A stretch of DNA of 25,236 nucleotides from CAZGUG01 sp964625335 (GTDB taxonomy: Bacteria; Bacillota; Clostridia; Ch29). The stretch spans positions 1-25,236 of the forward strand of contig CAZVBE010000027.1 of the NCBI GenBank assembly GCA_964625335.1. Reading direction: 5' to 3'. The number at the start of each line of letters is the position of its first letter. Positions within the stretch are counted from its first letter, which is position 1. Both the position numbers and the translations under genes were made by a program. Positions 8,012-15,569 of this stretch are shown piece by piece. The notes beneath the pieces were generated by a model that was not told where the DNA came from, searched no databases, and worked only from the letters and a program-made list of their open reading frames with translations.

Positions 8012-8569
8012 ATGGCCCAAAACATAAAAAGGATAACCACACCGCTGACCGAACAGGCGGTAAAGGACTTAAGAGCGGGGGACAGTGTGTTTATTACGGG
8101 AGAGATATATACCGGCAGGGATGCGGCGCATAACCGCTTTGCCAAGCTGATAGAACTGGGAAATGAGCTGCCTGTGGACTTCGCAGGCCAGATAATATAC
8201 TATGTGGGTCCTACCCCCGCCAGACCGGGACAGGCATGCGGCGCCGCCGGTCCCACAACCAGCTGTCGTATGGATATAAATACCCCGCCCTTATTGGAAC
8301 GGGGTTTAAAGGGAATGATTGGGAAAGGGTTGCGTTCACAGGCTGTTATAGATTCTATGAAAAAAAACAAAGCCGTATATTTTGCCGCCACCGGAGGCGC
8401 AGCCGCTTTGATTGCCGGGAGCATCAAGAAGGTTGAGGTAATAGCCTATGGGGATCTGGGAGCGGAGGCATTGCATAAAATGACGGTGGAGGATTTCCCT
8501 GCGATAGTGGTGGTGGACAGTCAGGGTAATAACCTGTACCGTACGGGACCTGAACAGTTCAGAAGATAG
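8012..8569 (+). CDS. fumB: Fumarate hydratase class I, beta subunit (TtdB-type)
   Basis: 185 aa, the C-terminal domain of a split class I fumarase, which completes the active site with the alpha subunit. Visible family motifs are LRAGDSVFITGEIYTGRDAAHNRF (about 19-42), YVGPTPARPGQACGAAGPTTSCRMD (about 68-92), GMIGKG, and AVYFAATGGAAAL (about 120-132). The start is ATG 8012; its ribosome binding site TAGGAGGGG overlaps the alpha stop codon, which supports coupled translation and equal stoichiometry. Length is normal. The operon ends just downstream at the 54-bp palindrome. The symbol follows common use for the split clostridial form and does not imply equivalence to E. coli FumB. Confidence 0.9.
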   Translation: MAQNIKRITTPLTEQAVKDLRAGDSVFITGEIYTGRDAAHNRFAKLIELGNELPVDFAGQIIYYVGPTPARPGQACGAAGPTTSCRMDINTPPLLERGLKGMIGKGLRSQAVIDSMKKNKAVYFAATGGAAALIAGSIKKVEVIAYGDLGAEALHKMTVEDFPAIVVVDSQGNNLYRTGPEQFRR

Positions 8570-8596
8570 TGTTATCATGTGTATATAAAGGTTTTT

Positions 8597-8650
8597 AACA
8601 CAAAAGGGGATGTGCCCTAACCATGGTTAGGGCACATCCCCTTTTGTGTT
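8597..8650. repeat. 54-bp perfect palindrome, probable bidirectional terminator
   Basis: Every base from 8597 to 8623 pairs with 8624-8650. The centre is CCATGG at 8621-8626. The GC-rich core GGGGATGTGCCCTAACC is flanked by CAAAA on the left and TTTTG on the right, so it reads as a stem with a T-tract on either strand. It closes the fumarase operon and precedes the germination operon. The perfect symmetry exceeds what termination needs and resembles a REP or MITE-type element. Confidence 0.85.
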
Positions 8651-8657
8651 CCTTTTT

Positions 8658-8689
8658 GAATAAGCCGGCGTATTAGTGTAAACATTATA
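8658..8689 (+). promoter_or_regulatory. Candidate forespore (sigma-G-like) promoter for the germinant receptor operon
   Basis: A full match to the sigma-G -10 pattern CATNHTA (CATTATA, 8683-8689) lies about 110 bp before the first gene, with GAATA (8658-8662) as a -35 candidate. The spacer is 20 bp rather than the usual 17-18, so only the -10 is persuasive. Germinant receptor operons are normally sigma-G dependent. Confidence 0.3.
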
Positions 8690-8797
8690 TACATGGCTGG
8701 TAGAACCAATTCAGGTGTCAGCGGCCATTATCCGCTGATTATGCTGATAAAGCAGGGGACTACAGGCGTTTATACCGTTAAGAGGGGAGCGGGACGG

Positions 8798-9025
8798 ATG
8801 GAGTTTGCAGCGGAAATAGCCCAGGCCTTATGGGCAGAAATCAGGGCATTGTACAATGTTTACCTTATGCTGCTTGGCATGGGAATAGGAGCATTTTGTT
8901 ACTTCGTAGACGGGAATAGTTACAAAAAGAAAGGACTGAAAAAGGAAACGATTGCCGCCAAGGTGACAGGGATGGTTTTCTTTGTATCCGCTGCCGGGTT
9001 ATATATACTTTTAAGAATTTTCTAG
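8798..9025 (+). CDS. Small membrane protein of a germinant receptor operon (CLC_0170-like)
   Basis: 75 aa from ATG 8798, behind GAGGGGAG (8782-8789). Two hydrophobic segments, about residues 21-36 (YLMLLGMGIGAFCYFV) and 58-75, flank a charged linker DGNSYKKKGLKKETIAAK. The length, the two membrane segments, the D...KKKGLKKE linker and the position directly before gerA agree with the small CLC_0170 family found beside clostridial ger genes; this is by recollection of the family, not a search. The frame is open upstream to 8693, but those 35 codons lack a ribosome binding site and homologous character. It lies 10 bp from gerA, so it is co-transcribed. A role as a receptor accessory subunit is inference. 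Confidence 0.65.
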   Translation: MEFAAEIAQALWAEIRALYNVYLMLLGMGIGAFCYFVDGNSYKKKGLKKETIAAKVTGMVFFVSAAGLYILLRIF

Positions 9026-9035
9026 GAGGTCTGGT

Positions 9036-10610
9036 ATGGGGTTATTAGGCAGGCTGATGGCAAAAAAGGAAAATAAGGAGCCTGAAAAGGATGTACCCAG
9101 GGACAGGGTTTTTGCTGCACTGAATAAAAACCTTGCGTATTTCGAGGACAAACTGAAGGATTGCGACGATGTGGTCTACCGGGAGTTTGAGGTAGGAAGC
9201 AAGCAGCAGTATAGGTTTGCCCTTGTTTTTGTGGACGGGCTGATTGACAGGAATATGATAAACGAGGAAGTACTAAAGTCTCTTATGCTAGAGACCAGAC
9301 ATGCCAATATGAATCCCGGTATTTTTTCCAAAAACATTTATAACCTAATCCGAAATAGTGCTGTAACCACCGGAGAAGTCAAGGAGGAGGAATATCTTGA
9401 TAAGGCAATGGTTTCGCTGCTGTCAGGCGATTCCCTGCTTTTGACAGACGGTTATAAAAAGGTGCTGGTTATAGGTTCCAAGGGGTGGCCCAGCAGGGGC
9501 GTCCAGGAGCCCGAGACCGAAGCGGTTATACGGGGCTCCAGGGACGGTTTCAGTGAGACCTTAAGAATAAACACTGCCCTGTTAAGAAGGAGGCTGAGGG
9601 ACCCCAGCCTAAAAATAAAGCAGATAAGGCTTGGCGTTCGTTCAAAGACCGACATAGCCATAGCATATATGGACAACATTGTGGACAAAAATGTGCTTGG
9701 CGAGGTTGAAAAAAGGCTGGAAGCCATTAGTATCGACGGAGTACTTGAAAGCGGCTACATAGAGAATTTTATTGAGGATACATGGTATTCTCCCTTTCCG
9801 CAGGTTCAGAGCACCGAGAGGCCGGACAGGGTTGCCGCAGCGCTGCTGGAGGGCAGGGTGGCGATAATAACCGACAACACCCCCTTTGTATTATTGGTTC
9901 CAGTAACCCTTAACATGCTCTTCCAGTCCGCGGAGGATTATTACGAAAGATGGTTTATAGCCAGTTTTATCAGAATAATGAGATACGCTGCCGCCATCGT
10001 ATCGCTGGCACTGCCTGCACTTTACATAGCAATAACCTCTTATCATCCCGGGCTTATACCCACTGACCTTGCTTTGTATATTGCAGGAACCCGTACCGGG
10101 GTACCCTTCCCCGCCTTTCTTGAAGCTGTGGTAATGGAATTGACCCTGGAGCTTTTGAGGGAAGCGGGGATCCGCCTGCCCGGACCCATAGGGCAGACCA
10201 TAGGCATAGTAGGCGGTTTGGTTATCGGTCAGGCGGCGGTGCAGGCGGGGCTGGTAAGTCCGATTATGGTTATAGTGGTGGCGGTAACTGCGATATCATC
10301 CTTTGCGCTGTCCTCTTACAGCATAGGCATAGCCTTCAGGTTTTTAAGGTTTTTTGTAATAGCACTTTCGGCGGTATTAGGACTATACGGACTGATGATC
10401 AGCCTTCTTATTATACTTATCCATATGTGCTCGCTTAAAAGCTTTGGCGTACCTTATCTGTCCCCTCTTGTGGGCAATACCTACTATGAACTGGGAGATT
10501 CCTTCATAAGGGTTCCGCTGATTGCTATGCACCGGCGTCCCAAAACCCTGGCAGGGTCGAACATGATACGTATCAGGGATAAGGGAAAGGATGCACAGGA
10601 CAATGGATAG
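9036..10610 (+). CDS. gerKA: Spore germinant receptor A subunit (GerA/GerKA family)
   Basis: 524 aa. It is the A subunit of a GerABC-type receptor complex in the spore inner membrane. The N-terminal soluble region (about 1-285) includes DVVYREF (45-51), VLVIGSKGWPSRGVQEPETEAVIRGSRDGF split across 143-172, and YSPFPQVQSTERPD (251-264). The membrane part begins with NTPFVLLVPVTLNMLFQSAEDYYERW (281-306) and contains about four to five hydrophobic segments up to residue 480. The basic tail has RRPKTLAGSNMIR. All are family hallmarks and the length is normal. The start is ATG 9036 behind AGGAGG (9026-9031). The germinant cannot be read from sequence. The K in the symbol reflects the common clostridial name, not proven orthology. 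Confidence 0.93.
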   Translation: MGLLGRLMAKKENKEPEKDVPRDRVFAALNKNLAYFEDKLKDCDDVVYREFEVGSKQQYRFALVFVDGLIDRNMINEEVLKSLMLETRHANMNPGIFSKNIYNLIRNSAVTTGEVKEEEYLDKAMVSLLSGDSLLLTDGYKKVLVIGSKGWPSRGVQEPETEAVIRGSRDGFSETLRINTALLRRRLRDPSLKIKQIRLGVRSKTDIAIAYMDNIVDKNVLGEVEKRLEAISIDGVLESGYIENFIEDTWYSPFPQVQSTERPDRVAAALLEGRVAIITDNTPFVLLVPVTLNMLFQSAEDYYERWFIASFIRIMRYAAAIVSLALPALYIAITSYHPGLIPTDLALYIAGTRTGVPFPAFLEAVVMELTLELLREAGIRLPGPIGQTIGIVGGLVIGQAAVQAGLVSPIMVIVVAVTAISSFALSSYSIGIAFRFLRFFVIALSAVLGLYGLMISLLIILIHMCSLKSFGVPYLSPLVGNTYYELGDSFIRVPLIAMHRRPKTLAGSNMIRIRDKGKDAQDNG

Positions 10611-10716
10611 GCAAGGCAGGGCAAAGCCGGGGAAAAGCAGGCCGGACGTAAGAAAGCCGCCGGCAGCCGGGGGGATAGTAAGGACAAAGCCGGACAGTGA
10701 AAGGGAGGATTGGGCA

Positions 10717-11850
10717 ATGACGGGTGACCGGGATAAGATTACTTCAAACCAGCTTATGGCGATAATGATTTCTCTTTTGATAGGCATAGGTATACTGTCC
10801 CTTCCCCGGACTGTTACCGAAGAGGCAGGCCCCGACGGGTGGCTGCTGGTGTTGGCAGGGGGGATTATTGTGATAATTATATCGGTAATTATCTCGAAGC
10901 TGGGGATTATGTTTTCAGGGCAGACGGTAGTGGAATACAGCAAGGCTGTAGTCACCAAACCCTTGGGTATCCTGTTCTCTTTAGGGTTATTTGTGTATTT
11001 CGTGTTTTTTACCGCCTTCGAGGCCAGGGTTTTTTCCGAGATAACCAAACAATTCCTGCTGGACCGGACCCCTACAGAAGCCATTGTTGTTACCATACTT
11101 ATAAGCTCTACATATCTGGTGAGGCAGGATTTGGCCACCATCGGCAGGATGGGGGAAATGCTTGTGCCGGTATTTATTATTATCCCCTTTTTGTTTTTGA
11201 TACCCGCAATACCCGAAATGGATTTAACCAACCTCCTTCCCTTTATGGGGACATCGCCTGTGAGGCTTTTAGCGGGGATGGGCACCATAGTTACCAGCTA
11301 CCTCGGCTTCGAGACTCTGCTGCTCTTTCAGCCCCTCATGAGCAGGCCGCAGGATGCGGGAAAGGCCATGGCGGTTGCTATGACCGCAGTCATGCTGGTA
11401 TACATCTTAATGGTTATAGCGACGGTGTCCATCTTCGGCGTATTTGAGGTACAGCGTCTGATATGGCCGACCTTTTCGGTGTTCAGGGCGATAAAAATCC
11501 CCGGGGCTTTTATGGAAAATGTCCACGGCGTGATAATGGCCATATGGGTTGTGACGGTTTATATGACACTGTCGATATTTTTCTTTGCAGGCGTAACCAC
11601 CATGGGCAGGCTGCTGGCGCTTAAAGAGCATTCATTTATGGTGCTGCCCCTTGCCTTTATAATATACTTTCTGGCGATGATGCCAGACAATATTGCCGTT
11701 CTTTATGAATACCTCGATATGTTTTCGATATATCTGGGGGTACCCTTTGGCTTTGTACTGCCTTTAGTTATCTATATAACGGCAAGGGTGCGCGGGATGG
11801 GCAAAGAAAGGGGGAAAAAAGATGGGAAACACCCTAAGAAAAGCAATTAG
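10717..11850 (+). CDS. gerKB: Spore germinant receptor B subunit (endospore germination permease, GerB family)
   Basis: 377 aa from ATG 10717, behind GGGAGG (10703-10708). The start MTGDRDKITSNQLMAIMISLLIGIGILSLPR is the usual opening of this APC-superfamily permease. About ten hydrophobic segments follow, including GPDGWLLVLAGG, FLIPAIPEMD, TSYLGFETLLLFQPLM and the tail VPFGFVLPLVIYITARV. It is probably the germinant-binding subunit. The frame stays open for 42 codons upstream, to ATG 10591 inside gerA. That stretch would encode a basic, Pro/Gly-rich tail without a properly spaced ribosome binding site, so the shorter form is preferred. It overlaps gerC by 29 bp. Confidence 0.92.
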   Translation: MTGDRDKITSNQLMAIMISLLIGIGILSLPRTVTEEAGPDGWLLVLAGGIIVIIISVIISKLGIMFSGQTVVEYSKAVVTKPLGILFSLGLFVYFVFFTAFEARVFSEITKQFLLDRTPTEAIVVTILISSTYLVRQDLATIGRMGEMLVPVFIIIPFLFLIPAIPEMDLTNLLPFMGTSPVRLLAGMGTIVTSYLGFETLLLFQPLMSRPQDAGKAMAVAMTAVMLVYILMVIATVSIFGVFEVQRLIWPTFSVFRAIKIPGAFMENVHGVIMAIWVVTVYMTLSIFFFAGVTTMGRLLALKEHSFMVLPLAFIIYFLAMMPDNIAVLYEYLDMFSIYLGVPFGFVLPLVIYITARVRGMGKERGKKDGKHPKKSN

Positions 11851-13048
11851 TATTTTTATGGCAGCAGCGTTAATGATGTGCGTTACAGGGTGCTGGGACA
11901 GGGTGGAAATAAACAACCGGTATTTTGTGCTGGCCATAGCCATTGACAAGTTCGAGTACAGTGATATACAGCAGCAAAGGGAGGAGCAGGAGGAGCCAAA
12001 CGGGCAGCAACAGGAACAGGATGGTGTCCAGGACCCCCTTGACAGTCCCCGCAACAGGATGGTGGTAAGCGTGGTATTCCCAAACGTTGGACTTTTAAAG
12101 AGCGAGGGGGCCATAGTATCCGAGGAGATGAAGTTTCCTTTGTCCACGGTGGGACCCAATGTATTTGAAGCCATGAGGCAGTTAAATACCCGGGTGAACG
12201 GCAACATGTTCTTTGGCCATGTCAAGGCGGTACTTCTGGGGGAAGGGCTGCTGTCCGACAAAAAGCTCTTCATGGAGGTGCTGGATGAGCTGGAGCGGGA
12301 CCATGAGATTGGCAGGAACATAGATTTGCTTGTGGTAAAGGGTAAGGCAAAGGATGCACTTTTTATAAAACCGCTGGTGGAGCCTATAGTAGGCACATAC
12401 CTTGAACAGATATTTCTGCAGCGCAGGACCGGGCGGTTTCACGGCAGGAAGCTGGGGGAAATCATAGTAAGCATCCATGAAACCGGCGGCGGCCTTGTGC
12501 CACGGCTGACTGTCGGGGAGAACGAATTCAAGGTTGCCGGCTCCTGTGTCATAAAGGACCATAAACAAAGGGGATGGCTGGGGGAGCTTGAGACCCGGGC
12601 AGCCCAGTGGATAGACAACATGGCGGGCGAAGGAGTGGTTTCGGTTGATATGCAGGGTGTCTCGGTACCCTTCGAGCTGACCGGGTTGAAAAGGAATATG
12701 GAGGTTACAAGGGATGAGGGCGGCAATATATACCTTGATATATCGCTTGCGGCGGAGGGCGATATAGCCGGCTATATTTTCCAAATGAACAGGGAAGTAA
12801 TGGATGAAAAGTTTATATCAGAGGCGGAAGGAGCGGTAAGCCGGGAGATGGCGGCGCAGTGCCTGGGAGTTATGGACAAGCTGCAGAATGAATTCGGTGT
12901 GGATATATGGGGGATAGGGAACCATATCAGAAAATATTACCCGGAGATATGGAAGGACGTAAAGGATAACTGGGAGCAAGTTTTCCCCGAATTGCGGGTT
13001 GGCATATCGGTAAATGTAAACGTAAGAAGGATAGGCATCATTAAATAA
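11822..13048 (+). CDS. gerKC: Spore germinant receptor C subunit, Ger(x)C family lipoprotein
   Basis: 408 aa. The lipoprotein signal has a hydrophobic core at about 8-20 and lipobox VTGC with Cys24, followed by WDRVEINN, the classic GerC start. Family segments include VSVVFPN, GHVKAVLLGEGL, LERDHEIGRNIDLLVVKGKAKD and RRTGRFHGRKLGE. The C-terminal domain ends in the usual WEQVFPELRVGISVNVNVRRIGIIK. Between the first strand (LAIAIDKFE, about 37-45) and RMVVSVVFPN (about 79-88) lies a Gln/Glu-rich insert of about 30 residues that most family members lack. The start is ATG 11822, inside the last codons of gerB, with GGGGG upstream. The protein is exported and lipid-anchored to the outer face of the spore inner membrane. 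Confidence 0.93.
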   Translation: MGNTLRKAISIFMAAALMMCVTGCWDRVEINNRYFVLAIAIDKFEYSDIQQQREEQEEPNGQQQEQDGVQDPLDSPRNRMVVSVVFPNVGLLKSEGAIVSEEMKFPLSTVGPNVFEAMRQLNTRVNGNMFFGHVKAVLLGEGLLSDKKLFMEVLDELERDHEIGRNIDLLVVKGKAKDALFIKPLVEPIVGTYLEQIFLQRRTGRFHGRKLGEIIVSIHETGGGLVPRLTVGENEFKVAGSCVIKDHKQRGWLGELETRAAQWIDNMAGEGVVSVDMQGVSVPFELTGLKRNMEVTRDEGGNIYLDISLAAEGDIAGYIFQMNREVMDEKFISEAEGAVSREMAAQCLGVMDKLQNEFGVDIWGIGNHIRKYYPEIWKDVKDNWEQVFPELRVGISVNVNVRRIGIIK

Positions 13049-13050
13049 TT

Positions 13051-13080
13051 GTTTAAAAGAGGCTGCAAATGTAAATACTA
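13051..13080 (+). promoter_or_regulatory. Sigma-F-like promoter for spoIIR
   Basis: -35 GTTTA (13051-13055) fits GYWTA exactly. After a 15-bp spacer, the -10 GTAAATACTA (13071-13080) fits GGNRANANTW at every constrained position but the second. It starts 3 bp after the gerC stop and 31 bp before the spoIIR start. spoIIR is a known sigma-F target. Confidence 0.6.
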
Positions 13081-13111
13081 AAGCTAATAAATTTTGGTGA
13101 GGATGATAAAA

Positions 13112-13759
13112 ATGAGGAAGCTCATAGTATATATGCTGGTACTGACATTGACTGCTTGCTGTGCATACATATTTCCCGTATCCGGCAGCAGCCGGCAGCC
13201 GGGGACGGATAACCTGATTAGGTTCCATGTGGTTGCCAACAGCGATTCTCCCGAAGACCAGGCGCTGAAGTTAAGGGTAAAGGACAGAATAATAAGTGAA
13301 ATCGGGACACAGGCATCATGTATTGAGGATACAGAGCAAATGCTGGGATATTTAAGCGCCAATATGGAGCATATTGAGGGAATAGCCAGGCAGGAGATAC
13401 AGGACGGGCATAGGGAATATGAAGTGAGGGCCGAGGTTGGCAAGTTCCCGTTTCCGACCAAATCCTATGGCAGTCTTGCACTGCCCGCCGGCCAATATCA
13501 TGCCCTCAGGATAATAATAGGAGAGGGCAGGGGAGCCAACTGGTGGTGCGTTATGTTTCCACCCCTTTGCTTTGTGGATGCCAAAAACGGGGTGGTGCTG
13601 GCCAAGGACCAGGACAGGGTAAAAGAAATGCTGGCAGGAGGAGAGTATGAAAATCAGATAGTGCTGGATGATATTGAAAAGGTGCCGGTAAGGGCCCGTT
13701 TTAAGGTACTCGAGTTTATAAACGAATCCAGGATAAAGCTGGCCGAATCCTTCAGATAG
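13112..13759 (+). CDS. spoIIR: Stage II sporulation protein R
   Basis: 215 aa from ATG 13112. The forespore secretes SpoIIR into the intermembrane space, where it triggers SpoIIGA to process pro-sigma-E in the mother cell. A signal segment of about 20 residues (MRKLIVYMLVLTLTACCAYI) is followed by the family core: LIRFHVVANSDSPEDQALKLRVKD, then LPAGQYHALRIIIGEGRGANWWCVMFPPLCFVD. Both are strongly diagnostic. In-frame starts also exist at TTG 13094, GTG 13097 and ATG 13103; 13112 is chosen because GGTGAGG (13096-13102) is then suitably placed and the signal peptide is clean. The sigma-F-like promoter just upstream gives it expression separate from the ger genes before it. No pro-sigma-E or SpoIIGA gene is in the window. 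Confidence 0.93.
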   Translation: MRKLIVYMLVLTLTACCAYIFPVSGSSRQPGTDNLIRFHVVANSDSPEDQALKLRVKDRIISEIGTQASCIEDTEQMLGYLSANMEHIEGIARQEIQDGHREYEVRAEVGKFPFPTKSYGSLALPAGQYHALRIIIGEGRGANWWCVMFPPLCFVDAKNGVVLAKDQDRVKEMLAGGEYENQIVLDDIEKVPVRARFKVLEFINESRIKLAESFR

Positions 13760-13793
13760 CAGGGACAGGCATGAGACGTGAACCTGTTCCCTG
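13760..13793. repeat. Imperfect inverted repeat after spoIIR
   Basis: CAGGGACAGG (13760-13769) pairs with CCTGTTCCCTG (13783-13793) with one bulged base. No T-tract follows. It may help protect or end the spoIIR transcript, or be a remnant of the GGGAC-type intergenic repeats seen elsewhere in the window. Confidence 0.45.
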
Positions 13794-13858
13794 TTCCAAG
13801 GGTGCCTATTGTGACCGGCAATACAAGGAACCGTTTCAATGAACGGAATCCTATATGC

Positions 13859-13909
13859 AGAGCTGTATGCAGCCTTTATTACAAGGGATACACACAGCTC
13901 TTTTTATTT
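13859..13909 (+). terminator. Probable intrinsic terminator between spoIIR and the decarboxylase gene
   Basis: Stem AGAGCTGT / ACAGCTCT (13859-13866 with 13894-13901), followed by TTTTTATTT. The loop is long (27 nt), which lowers confidence, but the stem is perfect and the T-tract immediate. The surrounding 13760-14039 gap shows no gene. Confidence 0.5.
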
Positions 13910-13977
13910 GCGGGGAATTCTCATTACAAATGCTTCCGGGACCTGTACAGAGGATAACCTTTGCATGAAAAAAACTA

Positions 13978-14006
13978 TTGCATTGAATATTTATTTATGT
14001 TGTAAT
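13978..14006 (+). promoter_or_regulatory. Candidate sigma-A promoter (extended -10) for the decarboxylase gene
   Basis: -10 TGTAAT (14001-14006), preceded by TGT (an extended TGN element), with TTGCAT (13978-13983) as a weak -35 at 17 bp. It lies 34 bp before the start codon and downstream of the terminator at 13859-13909. Confidence 0.4.
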
Positions 14007-14039
14007 GTATTAGTACTTAACGATAAGGGGGAGGCAGGT

Positions 14040-15497
14040 ATGTTGATTAAAGACCAGAACAGGGCGCCGCTGTTTGAAGCGTTGAAGGACTATCATGCAA
14101 AAAATGTCATACCCTTTGATGTGCCGGGCCACAAGCACGGCGCAGGGCTGCCCGAGTTAGCCGGTTATGTGGGAAAAAAGGTGCTGGAGATTGATGTAAA
14201 TGCTATGGAGTGCCTTGACAATATAAGCAATCCCATAGGTGTGATAAAGGAGGCGGAGGAACTGGCCGCCCAGGCCTACGGTGCGGCAAACGCCTTTTTT
14301 TTGGTAAACGGTACTACCTCCGGCGTACAGGCAATGATTATGGCCGCATGCCGTCCCGGGGAGAAGGTTATACTGCCCAGGAATGCGCACAAATCAGCAA
14401 TTGCAGGCATGATATTAAGCGGGGCGGTTCCAATCTATATTCAGCCCGAGATTAATGAAGACCTGGGGATAGCTATGGGAATAACCGAAAGCAGCGTAAG
14501 GCAGGCAATAGCCAGTAATCCCGATGCCCGGGCGGTATTTGTGATCCATCCGACCTATTACGGAGCAGTTTCGGACCTTTCGGCCATCGTAAAAATTGCC
14601 CATCAGCATGAAATTGCAGTGTTGGCCGACGAAGCCCACGGGGCCCATTTCCGCTTCCATCCGCAGCTGCCGGTAAGCGCAATGGAACTGGGAGCGGACG
14701 CCAGCGCCTCCAGCACCCATAAGACAGGAGGGTCACTTACCCAGAGTTCTTTGCTTTTAATGAGGGATTCCATGCTCGATCCCAATTATATGAAAACAAC
14801 GCTAAACTTAACCCAAACCACCAGTGCGTCCTACCTGCTTATGGGCTCGATAGATATTGCGCGAAAACAGCTGGCTACCCGGGGAAGGGATATACTGGGC
14901 AAAGTGCTGGATATAGTATGCCGGGCCAAGGAAGAACTAAACACGGTGGATGGCCTGTACGCCTTCGGCAGGGAACTGGTTGGCTCTCCCGGGGTATTCG
15001 ACTACGATGATACCAAGCTGGGGGTGAATGTCAGGAAGCTTGGGCTTTCGGGTTACGAGACCGAGAAGCTTTTAAGAAAGGAATACAATATACAGGTAGA
15101 ACTGGCGGACATGTACAATATACTGGCTATTACAGCGGTGGGAGATACAGAGGGATCGGTGGGAACCCTGGTACAGGCGCTTAAAGATATAGCAAAACGC
15201 CACCGGAACGGAGAAATAAGGGAAATAACCCGGAACATGTTAAAAAACCCCGAGATAGTCGTTTCACCCAGGGATGCCTATTACAGCAGCAAAAAGTCGG
15301 TGAAGCTGGAGGATGCTGTGGGCTCTGTCAGCGGAGAAAGTATAATGGTTTATCCGCCGGGCATACCGCTTGTAACCCCCGGGGAGATGATAACCCGGGA
15401 GATAGTGGAATATGCAAAGATGCTAAAGGCGGAGGAATGTATGCTTCAGGGTACCCAGGACCCCTATGCGGACAAAATCCTGGTCCTCGGAAGATAA
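14040..15497 (+). CDS. Orn/Lys/Arg decarboxylase family protein (SpeA/YaaO-like, PLP-dependent)
   Basis: 485 aa, the short Gram-positive form similar in length to B. subtilis SpeA and YaaO. It should decarboxylate arginine, lysine or ornithine to the matching amine. PLP-site features are NGTTSG (90-95), DEAHGAHF (197-204) with the cofactor-ring Asp197, and STHKTGG (225-231) with the Schiff-base Lys228. The N-terminus FDVPGHKHGAGLPEL is typical, as is the C-terminal domain with YPPGIPLVTPGEMIT. The start is ATG 14040 behind AAGGGGGAGG (14024-14033); the frame is open further upstream without homologous content. It is monocistronic: promoter upstream, hairpin element downstream. The substrate cannot be settled by motif. 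Arginine is attractive given cyanophycin, ArgS and a RocR-like regulator nearby, but that is inference. Confidence 0.9.
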   Translation: MLIKDQNRAPLFEALKDYHAKNVIPFDVPGHKHGAGLPELAGYVGKKVLEIDVNAMECLDNISNPIGVIKEAEELAAQAYGAANAFFLVNGTTSGVQAMIMAACRPGEKVILPRNAHKSAIAGMILSGAVPIYIQPEINEDLGIAMGITESSVRQAIASNPDARAVFVIHPTYYGAVSDLSAIVKIAHQHEIAVLADEAHGAHFRFHPQLPVSAMELGADASASSTHKTGGSLTQSSLLLMRDSMLDPNYMKTTLNLTQTTSASYLLMGSIDIARKQLATRGRDILGKVLDIVCRAKEELNTVDGLYAFGRELVGSPGVFDYDDTKLGVNVRKLGLSGYETEKLLRKEYNIQVELADMYNILAITAVGDTEGSVGTLVQALKDIAKRHRNGEIREITRNMLKNPEIVVSPRDAYYSSKKSVKLEDAVGSVSGESIMVYPPGIPLVTPGEMITREIVEYAKMLKAEECMLQGTQDPYADKILVLGR

Positions 15498-15513
15498 AAC
15501 CACGGGAAACCAC

Positions 15514-15560
15514 GGGGACGGTTCTTCTGGTTAGACGGTTCTTCTGGTTACACCGTCCCC
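15514..15560. repeat. REP-like hairpin with a tandem 17-bp duplication
   Basis: GGGGACGGT (15514-15522) and ACCGTCCCC (15552-15560) form a perfect 9-bp stem. Inside it, GACGGTTCTTCTGGTTA occurs twice head to tail (15517-15533 and 15534-15550) without a mismatch. It sits between converging genes, 9 bp from the stop of the minus-strand gene, and may end transcription in both directions, although no T-tract follows. GGGGACGGTTC-type elements recur between genes in many Clostridia. Confidence 0.75.
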
Positions 15561-15569
15561 CGCTTATTA

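Noticed and set aside
8693..8797. Longer N-terminus for the small protein before gerA
   Set aside because: The extra 35 codons have no ribosome binding site, overlap the promoter region and lack the membrane-protein character of the rest.
10383..11288. 301-codon open frame on the minus strand
   Set aside because: It lies opposite gerA and gerB, which have clear family motifs on the + strand. Its protein is Ser/Ile/Pro-rich and matches no family I know.
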